Source: Oppiella nova
Lineage: Eukaryota > Arthropoda > Arachnida > Sarcoptiformes > Oppiidae
Direction: 5' to 3'
DNA length: 58,050 nt
Assembly: GCA_905397405.1 (NCBI GenBank)
Contig: CAJPVJ010000034.1
Location: forward strand, 1 to 58,050
The translations under genes and the position numbers were made by a program. This document shows positions 1 to 12,282 of the stretch, in pieces; the stretch's first letter is position 1, and each line of letters opens with the position of its first letter. A model generated the notes under the pieces. It made no database searches. It was not told the origin of the DNA and was given only the letters and a program-made list of their open reading frames with translations.

Positions 1-327
1 TGTCTGATTAATAAATCATACTCTACTCCAGTCTCTATCAAACCGAAAGGATATCTTAATTAATATTTAAGTTGACGTCACATGCGCTCCAAAATTAATG
101 ACAATATCTTAAAGATAATGACAAAATTCCTTAATAATATCTTTTCAATAATTAATGATATAATCATATGATAACATCTACAACACGATCATTTGGTTCA
201 AACATTGAACTATTAGAATATTAAGTTTCTTTAATTAGTTAAAAGATTTTATTAATGTTTCATTAAAACTTAACATTAAGATGTAAAAAAGTAAAAAATA
301 AAAATTCATTACAAATATATTAAAACT
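1..327. other. AT-rich downstream flank of the PDCD2-like gene
   Basis: Very AT-rich DNA with no open frame of note. It holds the 3' flank of the minus-strand PDCD2-like gene. The stop codon of that gene (minus strand, 330-328) sits inside an AATAAA hexamer at 332-327, so a polyadenylation signal could overlap the end of the frame. Nothing else is recognised. Confidence 0.5.
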
Positions 328-1101
328 TTATTTGAGTTTATTATGAATTTTATCGATAAAAGCATTGTCGGGATCTGAGAGAGTAATACAGAATTCTTTA
401 CAAAATGAATCACTTTTCACACAATTCTTACTACAGGTATAGACCAGAATGGATGCAAAATCAAAGTCAACATTTGATAGCGAGTCTGATAAAGGCTTTA
501 GATATCTAATCAAAGCCGGCATTAATTGCATTTCGAAACATCTGTCGGCACCGCATGTCTCGCATTGAGGGACAACCAGTTTGTGAGAATCACTATTAAC
601 TAACGGCGTTCCCATCCATTGGTATCGAATCACTTGTTTCGGACAAATAGATAATCGCTTAAAGAACTGATAGTTTTTGCGATCACTTCTGTAAATAGTG
701 TCCAAAAAGTTTTGTTCAAACGTTTCGCTGCTATTTGTGGCGCTTTTGTCACAAACCCTTTTGCCGTCAAAACTTTCATACGATTCGATCAATTGGTTGA
801 TGTGTTTGTCATCACTTTGATCACCAATTGGTTCATCAATTACTGACACATAAAGAGGTCTAAAGTATTGAAAACATTTGTTGGCTATAAGTGTCGAGTC
901 TTTAGAAGACACTCCATTGGACTCAACACAAAGTTTTGTCATTAAATCCGTGCAAACAGTGGTGCTATCCATCACTGAATTGTCTGTTGGATCAGTTGGC
1001 TCTTCGTCCCAATCACTTTGTCCATCAATCCAGACATCTGTTCCACCGCTCGACTCTTGTGGCGAACCACTCGTATCAATAAAAGGTGTAACAGATCTCA
1101 T
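328..1101 (-). CDS. PDCD2-like protein, C-terminal (PDCD2_C) domain
   Basis: An open frame of 257 codons whose last ~110 residues match the PDCD2_C domain: 'CPKQVIRYQWMGTPL', then 'CETCGADRCFEMQLMPALI' with a CxxC pair, and a short conserved end. PDCD2/PDCD2L (Trus in flies) proteins act as chaperones for ribosomal protein uS5 during 40S assembly (family knowledge). Full-length members have an N-terminal zinc-binding domain before a variable acidic linker like the one here (residues ~1-70, rich in D, S and T). The Met at 1101 is the first in this frame after a TGA and lies in the linker, so it is probably not the ancestral start. Candidate N-terminal exons lie at 1207-1447 but do not join to this frame. 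The gene may be truncated, decayed at its 5' end, or affected by a sequence error. Confidence 0.8.
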   Translation of the reverse strand: MRSVTPFIDTSGSPQESSGGTDVWIDGQSDWDEEPTDPTDNSVMDSTTVCTDLMTKLCVESNGVSSKDSTLIANKCFQYFRPLYVSVIDEPIGDQSDDKHINQLIESYESFDGKRVCDKSATNSSETFEQNFLDTIYRSDRKNYQFFKRLSICPKQVIRYQWMGTPLVNSDSHKLVVPQCETCGADRCFEMQLMPALIRYLKPLSDSLSNVDFDFASILVYTCSKNCVKSDSFCKEFCITLSDPDNAFIDKIHNKLK

Positions 1102-1206
1102 ACGTTTGGTAAATAATACTGACGTTAGTCATAATTATGTCTGTTTGTTTATCTACTGTGCTAGCCACTCACACAGTAGCTACCCCGTTATCTAGACGCT
1201 ATGTTT

Positions 1207-1447
1207 TCAGTTACAGAAACTTGTGTTGTCACAGACCAATGAATTCAAGTGACCAATGGTTCCACTATTGCTTTCACAGCTCAACACTGGATAACCGCCT
1301 ATTGATTGATACAACTTTAGATATCAATGGTTTTCATTGATTGTCATAAATACCTATTTTGTTGGTCCGATACGAAGAACTATCACTCATTTGGTCTTCA
1401 ATTTGTTGTTCGCTTTCAATGATCCCAATCAACACATTGTCAGCCAT
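1207..1447 (-). pseudogene. Candidate 5' exons of the PDCD2-like gene, N-terminal domain broken
   Basis: On the minus strand an ATG at 1447 opens 31 codons ending '...SSSYRTNKIG', which is the family's N-terminal 'NKIGG.P' signature. A donor follows (gt at 1353-1352), and after a 55-base intron an acceptor restores 'GGYP' from 1298. That reading then hits TGA at 1209-1207. All three frames are closed between here and the C-terminal frame starting near 1101. The ~200 bases available are close to the length needed for the missing zinc domain, but no CxxC ladder can be read. I infer a decayed or mis-sequenced exon. An unrecognised microexon structure is the alternative. Confidence 0.5.
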
Positions 1448-2760
1448 TTATGTATCACTTGTCTGGTCTTCAGACACTAAGTTATAAATATATTTATATA
1501 GATATAAAATTATATCGCAATAAATGACACTTTATTAATCAATCAATAATTACAAAGATCAGTTATGTTCAATTCTGGTATCCTAACACAGTGCACCATT
1601 TATCACACCTTCTAAAGTGAATGTACAGGGTCAGTAATTCATAAAATATGAATTTAATTTGAACAATATGAACAGGGTTACTCGTGAATCAGTGACTTAT
1701 AAGAATTCTCGTGGCCTAACCTAACCATATGTGTGAGGAATTGTGAATCAGTTTATTGAGCCCTATATGTATAGCACTAGACTATTCCTAACCACTATTT
1801 AACTAACATAGCTGAGTTGTCCTTGCTGATTATCATAGTTAGTGCTGTGTTGCCGGTCAAACCCATTAAACCACAAGTGGTGACAATAAATGAGCAAGAT
1901 AGTCTGCAAGTTTAATAATTACTTAAACAGTACTCGCATTAGAATTTCTAATTGATAAATACACGGGTAGTCAAGTTGTGCTTGGTACTCTCACTGCACT
2001 TCACAGCTAGCATGCATTGACCACAATGAACAAACCCATTACGACATCCGGTGTGACACGAGTGTGAAGATTCAGTCATCTGTGGTCTAAAACCACTGAA
2101 AGGTAGGCATAGATGAAGAGATAGGCATTCAATGCATTCACTGTTCACTCAATCCTTTCGTTCACTTTCTTAGACTAGCTATCAATCAATCAATGGATCG
2201 ATACTTACATTCAATTCAATACTACTTTCAAGACATCGATTGTAATGAATATCTCGACTGAAGTGTTGAACACATCGCGAGTCGTCTATTATGTGACAAT
2301 TGAATGCATTTGTCTGTAAATGACATCCATTTAGACCTAATCATCACAATTGACGCCTTAAATACTGAATACAATAAAGCGATTCAATTATAAAACTAAA
2401 CAAACTTTTTCACGGAAAGTCAATTGACGTGAAGTCTCGACAAAAGCTCACGATTTGAGACTCATTTCAAGGCCTTTATGTTGACCACTAGTCTCACAAA
2501 TATTTGGTTCAATAGAAAAGTTTAGCCTAACGACCATTCGGTACCTTTTGCCTTACACGTAACCAGCATGAGTGGGCTGAGGTGTAGTATGGAAAGGGCC
2601 AAAAGGTGTGCACATATATAAACGGATTTGAAAACTGCAATCAAAATATTGTTTTTGTATTGAAATTGAATTTTCGTTAAAATATGAAAGAAATTAAAAA
2701 TTTTATATAAATTCAATTCAATTGACATTTGGTTGAAGACAACAAGCGTTTGATGACAAC
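1448..2760. other. Intergenic region between divergent PDCD2-like and EMSY genes
   Basis: About 1.3 kb between two divergently transcribed genes, so it should hold both promoters. I see no RNA gene and no convincing exon. A 66-codon minus-strand frame at 1948-2148 is cysteine-rich but has no recognised domain and is not called. Motifs of the type ATTCAATGCATT recur here and elsewhere in the window. Confidence 0.5.
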
Positions 2761-4747
2761 ATGTGGCCAATGGTTTTGGACAACAGTCGCGATGAGTGCA
2801 AGAGATCCCTCCGGAGATATGGTAATTGTCTTTGAATTGTCTTCTTTTTGGAGCCATTCTTACGGAACCAATGATTCAATGATTGGTGTCTTAAATGTAA
2901 TGCCATTCCTATTACGACAGAACTGGAGGCCTATTCATCGGTGGTTACGGCTCTCAGAGCGCAGGGAGACCTCAATAAAGATAAACGAAAGATTCTTCAG
3001 GACTTGTGCTCAATGCTGAGGTTTGCCACCAATTGAATGAATTGCTGGATCTAATGAAGTGATGTCTTAACCCATGACTAGTATAAGCCTTGAGAGACAC
3101 AGAGCCGAAGTGCGAAGAGCTGTGAACGACGAGAGACTGAACACAATCGCTCACCACATGACTGGTGCCAACACTTGCACCGAATGGACGATCGAAGGCC
3201 GACGACTGATCCCTCTGTTGCCACGACTGGTGCCGCAGACAGCCTTCACAGGTCTCGCCAACTCTGTGGCCAACGTTCAGATCAGTCGCAACCAATCGAT
3301 GTTAAGTCCGTCGGAAACTGGAATCAAACAAATGCCACAAATGGAGACAATGGATGACAATATCGATAGCAATCCCAAGAGGCGGCGCATTGACAGCCAA
3401 AGTCAGCCCACGTTTGTTCCCATCAAATCCGAACCACTCTTAGTTCAAAACCCATCAAATCCTCAATCAAACCATCGAAGCCCTAAAGTGGGCGCCATTT
3501 CCTCGCGGGCTGTCGTCAGTGCCAGCAATTGCTATACAGTGTCGACGTCTATGGCCTCCCAAGCCATGGGGCACTCGGGAACTCGTGTTATATTCGTGTC
3601 CACTCCGACCACATCTCCATCCAATGTCATCACCACTTCCACCAAAAACGTGACCGCAATTCCTCTCATATCGAGGCATACGTTAGGATCGCCTCAAAAG
3701 ACCACAATTGATATCCCGAACACTCGGAATGCGAGACAAAGGCCGGGCAGACCTCCCACTGTCAACACGACTGTCAACACATCGATCGTCGGCCTAATCG
3801 GAGTTCCCGGCAATCAGAAGACGGGGCAAAAGAATATGACGAATAAGACGACAATAAATACGCCAACGCTGGCGGCAAATGTGCCGCGTATTCCTCTGAT
3901 CCCCGGCACACAAGTCTTCACCAAAAGCAATGGTCAGCAACAGGTCGTTGTCTTTCCATTCAATTCGCGACAATCCGTTTCGGTACCCATCAGTCAAACG
4001 GTTAAAGCGATTTCCATCCCGTCGTCTTCATCGCCATCCGTCACCACAAGCGCACAGACACTCATCTACCAGAGCGCCGCTAATGTCAAGAACGTACAGA
4101 AAGTCCAGACACCGAACCTCATTATAATGCAACAGAAAAACGTCGGACACATCACTAAACCCATCACTACTATCCCTATGAACGCCATCACTCTATCGAA
4201 GGCTAATATCGCCAAAACTCAGATTAAAAGTCCTCTTTTGGGGACACATAAGAAGACTGTGGTCGACATCGGACCCAATCCCGGCCTCCAGAGCCAGACA
4301 TTCACTTTGAGTGATAACTCGAAGATCATTACAAAGCGATTGCAAGCGTCTCCCAAAACTCTACAAGAAATGAGCGAAAGTTTTCCTGATTTGAATCAAA
4401 GGATCATTGAAATTGACGCCACGAATGAATCATTTGCCGGCATTTTGAACAGTTTTAAAGTAAGTCTTGTAAACAATTGTCTCTATTCTCAGAAACTAAT
4501 GACAACTGTATTGTGATGAAAGGGCGGTGCGATGTCTCAGTCGGAGTTCATTGAGTTCATCAAGAAGTCTAGCATTTCGAGTGGTGGACAACAATCTGGT
4601 GAACACCAGAGGGACGAGATTCACGACGAGTCGTCTGAAGACACGGTGTCGACCAGTGAATCACCACTTCATGAGATGAATTCAGAGTTCGGTGACATCC
4701 CGGACACGGTTTGCACCGAAAGTTTAAAAACAGTTTTCGATAAATAA
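2761..4747 (+). CDS. EMSY: EMSY homologue (ENT-domain transcriptional regulator)
   Basis: Four coding exons: 2761-2821, 2921-3020, 3082-4459 and 4523-4747; phases 1, 2 and 0 match across the junctions and give 587 aa. Residues ~1-95 form an ENT domain: 'MWPMVLDNSRDECKRSLRRY', then 'ELEAYSSVVTALRAQGDL', then 'ISLERHRAEVRRAVNDERL', 'EWTIEGRRLIPLLPRLVPQT'. This is very close to vertebrate EMSY, a nuclear repressor that binds BRCA2 and sits in a SIN3/KDM5-type chromatin complex. The rest is low-complexity S/T/Q/N-rich sequence with a basic nuclear signal ('NPKRRRID') and a proline-rich AT-hook-like 'RQRPGRPP'. It is much shorter than human EMSY (~1300 aa). The start is chosen because exon 1 begins exactly at the conserved ENT N terminus. 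A possible AATAAA lies at 4876-4881. Confidence 0.93.
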
Positions 4748-5106
4748 GTGAATCTTTAATTTAACTCTAAAATCATTTAAACCATTAATATATTGTATAA
4801 AAATTCGAGCGTAAATCGATTTGTGTTTCAATTCATACTATTGTATTAATCACTTTTTAATTTTCAATTAATTTAAATAAATTTAATTATATTTTTTACA
4901 ACATTTTATTTATTTTAGTTTAAATTCTTAATAAGAATTTAGAAAAACTTAGAATTAAAGGTCATGTTTGGTTATGTTAATTCAATTCAATGTTTAAGAT
5001 GTTTTGAAAACAACATTAATTATTGGTTGTAATCAATGGTCAGGTTATTCAACAATCGGGGGAAAGAATTGTTGTCTTATAGTGTACTTAAGAAAAATAC
5101 ACGTTT

Positions 5107-5154
<48 letters not shown>

Positions 5155-5957
5155 TTGGGAATCTAATGAAAACTGTTTGTTTCATACCATTCATACCATA
5201 CTGTATATTAATAGCAAACCTGTTTGACTCGTTGGTTGCTTTAGTTCTTGACTTCAAAGTTATGTTTCATTAATAGAACACATTCTTAGCGTTTGGTTAG
5301 TATTTAATGTTATATCCAATTGAGTGGTGTATTAGTTAACTGTTAGTTAGGCTGTAGAGTATATGCCTGGAAGTGTTGGTGCAGTTGTTGCTCCAGTCTT
5401 GAAGTTTTTGTCCTAATTTAGTGCCTCATCTATTTGGATGCAGTTATATTCGGCCACCGGGTCTATGACTTAATAACTCGCATACTATTCATTCAAAATG
5501 AAATTTATTTTTCCAACAAAACTTCAAACCAAAATGAATCACAAATTATTTTAAGTTTTTATATTTTTGCAAAATTTTCTTTATTTTAATTCTTACGAAT
5601 GCACTGCAATTGTATTGAAAAGAATTTCAGAAATAAAAGTGTGTTTTATTAGAAACTTTTCTTATATTTTCAAAAGTTTTTGATATTTTTGTGATTTTCT
5701 TGAAGTGTAACTCAACTAATGTATTGCGACTAAAAATAAAATGATATTTAATCTCATTTTCTCACTCGTGAAGTGAAAACCGAAGAATTGTATGAAAAAG
5801 GTTTGCGAGTTAAATAAACTTTGAGTCCACATTTACAATAGTCTTAACAAATGCAAAAATATCCCACTCAACTTAATTGTCAACAATTTTGTGAATTTAT
5901 CGTAAAATTAATGAAACCAAAAAAGTGTTGAGAAATAAGTAATTAAGTGATCAAACA
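4748..5957. other. Intergenic region, 3' of EMSY and 5' of the NRF-6-like gene
   Basis: AT-rich sequence with an EMSY polyadenylation candidate at 4876-4881 and a (GA)n tract at 5107-5154. The last ~200 bases before 5958 should be the promoter or 5' UTR of the NRF-6-like gene. Open frames across the GA tract are artefacts of the dinucleotide repeat. Confidence 0.5.
5107..5154. repeat. (GA)n microsatellite
   Basis: A run of alternating GA of about 48 bases with one AAA interruption. It lies between the EMSY 3' end and the NRF-6-like 5' end. Confidence 0.95.
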
Positions 5958-8900
5958 ATGGCATCATTTATAAAGCATTGGTGTTGGGCTTTGATTGTCA
6001 TTCAGTTTATTGTATTTTGCGATTCATTTGACACATCTATAGACGACAATGAAAGCGATATAAATATAAAATCAATTTTAAGTCGACTGAAAAGACAGAC
6101 AGAGTATAACGAATCGGATTCATTGTTTTCTATGAATCCAGTGACAAATGATTTGATAAACTCGTCGAATAAGAACTCAAACATATCGTGGGATGAAATC
6201 AATGAGACTTTCGATAGATATTTAAGTGAAGAAGAAGTTCAGAATAAATGGAATTCAATGGAAATGAATTTGAAATCTGGTATAATTTTATTGTCTAATC
6301 ATTACTGCAATTTATTTCATACATAATTATCTTAACAGGTGTCCGAACATTATTACGATCAGTATTCCCAAAAATAGTGTCCATGTCTTCGGATGCAAAA
6401 GTGAGTGGCAATTGTTCCGCAGGAATACTCAAATGGATTGTAAGCTTAAGGCATCTAAAAAGTTGGGCCGTTAAGAGTGAGTTGTTATCTAATCTCAATG
6501 AATATTCTCTTAAAACTTTATTTTTAAATAATATTAATATTAATTTTTATTAAATGATTATTAGTTTTGTAACTAAAATTAATTAAGTAAAATTTAAAAT
6601 ATTTAATAAACTATTAATAATACAAGATATTGTTATTGTTTAACAAATATTTGTTCTCAATATATAAACTTGCACTTTAAATATTTTTTCTGACTTTATT
6701 ATAATACAGAAAGTTATCTTATATAAATGTAAAGATATATTCAATCAATATTATGATATAAATGTAATGTGATTATAGTTGATAACGAGTGGATAAAATT
6801 AGGAACTTTATCAATTAAGATCTCCAAGAAAACATATTTATTTTAAAAGTTCAACCCTAAATGGGGTCGACTGACTGTCCATTTCAAATCAATGGCATCA
6901 AAAAGTCTTTTGATCGACTCGTCATTAATTTAATATATTTACAATAGTTTTATTGAATATTCTCTTCCGGACTTTGAAATGATTTGTAAAAAACAAAATT
7001 GTTATGCAATTATTAATTGACAAAACTTAATATTTATTGTTGAGTTTAAGTTTATTAATCAACTTTAAAGTATAAAACATCATAATAATAATATGTAAAA
7101 CTTGCGTAAAATTTGCATGCATATTTTATATTATAAAATTATTTTATAACCAATACTACTTTTATAACCAATATAAAACTTTATAAAGTAAATGAAGTTT
7201 AATATGTGGGAGCACCAGGGTAATCAGTATATCAAACAAATACTAGTCATTGAAGTGTTGAGTACTATTTTTACAAATTTTTAAAATTTTGTTTTAAAGA
7301 CAACCAATTTTATTATCACTCTACAATTCTACGGTAATATAATATCAAGAATTTTTTTATATTAGAAAATATTTAGCAGTTACAGTAGTTTTATGTAAAT
7401 ATTATTATTTTTGTTATAATTATGACTTATAATAATTGTGAGAAAAATATTTAATAATATATTAAAATTTACGTCAATTGTTATATCATTATAGATTTAT
7501 CTGAGAAATAATTAAAGTTGAAATGAGGACACAAATGAATTGAATATGAAAATGTCAATTTAGATGTTTATACAATAGAAGGACAGACCTTCTAATTTTT
7601 ATTGATGTATTCAATCATTAAAACAATGCTTTTGAGTACAAATTCATAAAATTCAAGAGAATTTGCTAACAGATGAGATAAATTCTGGAAATACACCTCA
7701 AGTGTGTTTATTCATTAGATATAATATTTAAATAAAATACTTACGATATGAATATATGTATTCGGTATACAATATATGACTATATTTAAAGTTCTTATAA
7801 ACAATAAATGATTATTAAACACCGGTTTTATTTGGAAAAAACACTAGTCTGAAGAGCTCTCACAATTCAGACAATTATTTAAAGTTTGCCAACTCTTTTT
7901 ATAAATAAGCTAATTATTGATATTTAAACTTAAAACACACAATTCAATGAAATGATGAGATTATAGTTTATATGATATAAATTATAGCCGTCAAAATTAT
8001 ATAAAAATAAATATTACCGTGATTTATACTTAACAAAATTCTATACATTAGGATTAGTAACACTGTTGTGCTATTTCAAAATATTAATACTTATTATAAT
8101 TTATCTAAAAAGCATGAAAACAAATGAATGACATTACAGTATAGGAATATATTTAATAGATTGAAATTGAAATATATTGAAAACTATCTTATTCTTTCTA
8201 ATCAATAATAAGTTTCTTATAATGTTTCTAATTATAATTCTTTATAATTGGAATTCTTAATGACTATTTGTATTAATACTATTGTAATAAATGAAAGTTA
8301 CAATGGTATGTTACTAAGAATTTTAAAAGGATTTAATAAGAATTTATTAAATATTTAATATTTGTTAAGATATAATTTTATAATACTGAAAGATAACTTA
8401 TTTTTAATTAGATATATAGTTATATAAGTTTGTTACAGTGTAACTTGGTACTTTATATCAGATTTATAATATTTATAATGAATATTGAACTAAAATTATA
8501 TTAAATTTGATGAAAAGTGTTGGACGCGACCGGAAAGCCTCCTTCTGGCATCTTCGAAGGAGTGGTCACAATGTTTGGCAACTTCGAGGAATGTCTTAAA
8601 GTGAGAGTAGCCGATGACGACGACAGTGAATTGGATGACGAGGGGAGGGAACAGTTTAAAGAGTTCTTTAGGGGACAGTTCTGTGTCGCAGAATTTAAAC
8701 CATGGCTTCCCAAAAAACCAGCCTTTTATGGCATGAGCTCTAAGATTAAGGGACTTCTAAGAGAATCTGATGACACGGTTTGTTATGAAATTAAAATTCA
8801 TATCATTTACATTGATTTCATTTATTAGGTCTACAATGATTTCGCAGATTTAGCCCTATTTTTCCATTTTATAACATTTCGTATGGATTTCTGTGTTCCC

Positions 8901-11637
8901 TCGACCTGTACTCGAGAAGACATACAAAGAGTTTCCACTTTAAGTAAATATATTTTAAATGTTATAATTATATATGAACAAAATTCTGGAACAAAACAAA
9001 TTAATTAAATACTTTCAAAGCACATAGAAGATTTTTAAAACTTTCAGGTTATTTATAAAACACATAAAATAAATATTAAAATAAATTAACTAGGTTAAAA
9101 TTTTAAGTGAAATGTAATTTTATTGAACACATTTAGTCGCAAAGAATTTGGAATTTAAGGCAAGAGTTCTTCGCTGTGAGACTGCAAATGATTATGAAGT
9201 GTGGAGTATATATCAAATGCTGACAATGTATGTGTTATTTAATTAATGTTATGTTTAATTGATTTTATATTTTATTTAATTATTTAACAAAACATTCTAG
9301 ATCAATTCTTAGTCTCGTTACGTTCACAATAATCGTAGCAACGATAACATCATTATCTGTTAACTACCTATCAATGGACCACTTTTTGCTCAAGTCATCC
9401 AAATTCCAGTCACTTTCACTGATGACTTCGTGGAACGATATCTTTGGACCACAACAAGCGACTGGAGATAAACCAATACCTCTATACGGGATCAGGGCCA
9501 TTGTCTTGATTTGGATTATAATAGTACACACTGTCGTTGTGGTCGACTTCCAATACTTCCGTAAGAATTATAAACAAAATGTCTAGAAATTCATTAATAA
9601 ATTGGATTTTAGGCGAAATGCAGACAATAAAAACCCTGGCCATGCAATTCCCGATGCAATTGTTCACTAATAGTATCAACCAATTCGAGTGCCTTTTATT
9701 GATTTCGGCATTTTCTCTCTCCTATTATAATTTTGGCAAAAATGCAAAACAAGTTATTCTATTCACCGTTAAAAAATACCTCAGGTTTGGGTTTGCTATA
9801 TATTTTTAATTACAAAAAATTAGTAATTCAATTTATTTAACCCTTGTCCTATAGAGTGACTCCATTAATAGTCTTAATCGCGAGCATAACTATCCTTTTG
9901 CCAAATCTACTAAAGAGAGGTCCACTAACTCATGATTTCATCTTAAAAAAGGCAGACAATTGTGAAAACAATGGTCTCTGGAATCTACTCTATATTCAGA
10001 ACTTCTTACCATTGGATACAACAGTACACTAATTAAATTATTGCTAGAATTTTCACTAAAAGTCTTTTTATTATAGTGTTTGCCAAATACCTGGATATTT
10101 TGTGTGGAAATGCAATTATCACTAGTGTTTATTCCTTTGATTGTATTACTCAATAAAGTGAACGAGAAAACAACGAAAGTATTTTGGCTCTTATTTCCAG
10201 TACTTTCTATAATTGGATTCTTTGTGAACGCAATCATTGTATATATCAATGAATTGCCTCCAAATTTCTTCTGGACCCTTCCCGACCCGGAGTTTGTTTA
10301 TTAGCCCAATAACTGGGAACACATAATAAAATTAAAATTTTATTTCTGATTAAATTATAGACAAAGAGACGAATATTTTCATATTTATTTTTATAAGCCA
10401 TGGACTCATCTGTCAGTGTTTGCCATTGGATTCTATGCCGGAGCCCTCAGAAGAATTAGCAAATGTGATGAGTATAACGATTACACTAAATCTGTATGTA
10501 ATATAAATGCAATGAAAACGTTAATTAAATTTAATATGAGATAAATTTGTACACTTGAGGTCAAGTCATCGACGGGTTGGCCCATTAGTATAGTTGTCAT
10601 ATTAGTGCTAATATATGGCTGTCACGATTGGGTTATTGGAGAACTGCCTGACGTTAGTATAAATTATATTTCATTTAAAATTGTTCTCATTTTCTAGTGT
10701 TTAATTATTTATAATTTGCCAAAATAGTCACATATTAGGTTTGATTCACTTCATTGAGTATTTTTCTAATTACTTTGAGTTTAAAATAACATATTTTTTA
10801 AATATTTTAGCATTAAAAACAAAATTTAAGCAATTATCGATTTTAATTAAATTTTAAACTCATTTCAATAAACATTTTAATAGGTTTAGTAAAACTAATT
10901 ATTGTGAAATTCACTTTATATTATCGTTGAAGCAATGTTAGAGTGAAATGTAATTTACTTTAACATCAAAAACAATTAGAAAACAATTTACATACAGTAC
11001 TGTAAATGTAATAACTGAAAAACTATTATTAATACAGTAGTTATTTTGACTAGAAATTACAACTTAGAAACTTTATAAAAACTATTAAACTATTATCTGT
11101 ATCGTGCATATGATTGAATGGACAGCCATTTGTGTCGGCCCTCTACGACGCGACTCAGAAGATCTTCTGGTCATTAGCCGTCTGTTGGATACTCTTCACT
11201 ATAACCGCGAACTCAGAGCACTCGAAGCAGACTTTGATTGAGCGGTTCTTTTGCCATAAGTTTTTCCGATTTATGGGTCGCCTAACACTAGTGGCATATC
11301 TAATGCACCCAATGGTGCAGTCAATGCTACTGTCCAGCCAACAGCAACATCTCTATAGTTCCACACTTTTGATGGTAACACTAATTATTATCAAAATAAT
11401 TAAATAACTCACGGATTCTTACCATTTCAGGCCTATGTAATCATTGGTAACATAATATTCACATACTTTTTGTCGTTTTTGATTTCTTGGATTCTGGAGA
11501 TTCCGTTGTGTTCTCTACTGAACGCACGGATTGTTGGAAATAATGAAAAGCAATTGAATGATAATAAATGTCCACAAAATCAAAATTCTTGCGAAACAAA
11601 TGAAATAGAATTAGGAATTACCAAGGAAAGACTTTGA
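5958..11637 (+). CDS. Nose resistant to fluoxetine protein 6-like acyltransferase
   Basis: Thirteen exons: 5958-6279, 6339-6476, 8518-8777, 8829-8943, 9137-9227, 9301-9560, 9613-9784, 9855-10023, 10077-10291, 10361-10493, 10560-10652, 11126-11374 and 11431-11637. All phases match and the chain gives 807 aa. An N-terminal signal peptide (hydrophobic core of 'WCWALIVIQFIVFC') precedes an extracellular NRF domain: 'CSAGILKWIVSLRHLKSWA', 'MLDATGKPPSGIFEG', 'GNFEECLKV', 'GQFCVAEF' and 'FRMDFCVPSTC'. The rest is an acyltransferase-3 domain with about 11 membrane helices; 'YGIRAIVLIWIIIVHTVV' carries the conserved His. NRF-6/NDG-4 family proteins in worms affect lipid and drug uptake; the substrate here is unknown. 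The second intron is 2.0 kb. The donor at 10292 (GA|gtttgt) was chosen because it restores frame into the next exon. A possible AATAAA lies at 11720-11725. Confidence 0.9.
6477..8517 (+). other. 2.0-kb intron of the NRF-6-like gene
   Basis: Intron 2 of the NRF-6-like gene, flanked by AAGA|gtgagt and aaag|TGTTGG and rejoining '...WAVK-MLDATGKPP...'. It is extremely AT-rich, with no coding frame, no RNA gene and no recognised repeat. Confidence 0.8.
10653..11125 (+). other. 473-base intron of the NRF-6-like gene
   Basis: AT-rich intron 11, between '...IGELPD' and 'PFVSALYDATQ...'. Nothing else is seen in it. Confidence 0.7.
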
Positions 11638-12282
11638 GAGTATTTTTGATCCAAATATTTATTGCATTAACACTTCGGACACTAATGTATTCAAAGTATT
11701 TGTGCAAAAATACATGTTTAATAAATAAATGCCATATTTTGTTCATTTTGTTACAACTTATGTCTTATTTTCAATTTATAATATCTAGTATCTCATTAAA
11801 TCTCAATTTATTATAATCTGTTTTATTTAATTATCTCACCAATTACAAAGATTAATATATTTTTACATAAAAAGTTATGAGAATAAAATTAAATATTTAC
11901 CAAAAATGACTATTTATTAATATAAAAATAGAGTAATAAATAAGCTATCATAACATGACCAACAATAAAATCATGATGCTCATGATTATGACAATCTACA
12001 TGCATTAAATGATCAAGGAACTAAATGAGAATTCTTATGTTAAGGAATATTGAGGCAAACTGAATGTAGACTTATTGTATGCATTAACAGCACTATAGAT
12101 GTCGTTACATGTGAGCAATGCTAACCACAAGTCATTTAAAGCACATGTTTTTGTTGACTTTGGAGATAATATTGTCCACAAATTGGACACAAATTGGACA
12201 CAAATTGGACACCAATTCATGTTTTGATCGATTGATTGAATTATTATTAAATCAATAAATAGTTTCACAAAACAAGTGAGAA
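11638..12282. other. Intergenic region, NRF-6-like 3' end and FTSJ3 promoter
   Basis: Holds a polyadenylation candidate for the upstream gene (AATAAA, 11720-11725) and, about 70 bases before the FTSJ3 start, a short 11-bp tandem repeat. There is no additional gene. A 107-codon minus-strand frame overlapping 12035-12358 is an antisense shadow with no domain. Confidence 0.5.
12178..12210. repeat. Three perfect 11-bp tandem repeats upstream of FTSJ3
   Basis: The unit ACAAATTGGAC occurs three times without a break, followed by a partial ACCAATT. It lies 72 bases before the FTSJ3 ATG and each unit contains ATTGG, the reverse complement of CCAAT. It could act as a promoter element; that is inference. 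Confidence 0.85.

Noticed and set aside
1720-1735. CCTAACCTAACC resembling a telomeric repeat of arthropods
   Set aside because: Only two units, in the middle of an intergenic region; chance is enough.
1948-2148. Cysteine-rich 66-codon minus-strand frame
   Set aside because: No domain recognised, no splice partners found, and frames of this size are expected by chance in this much sequence.
5036-5257. Open frames of 63-70 codons across the GA tract on both strands
   Set aside because: They consist mostly of Arg-Glu or Ser-Leu dipeptides caused by the dinucleotide repeat.
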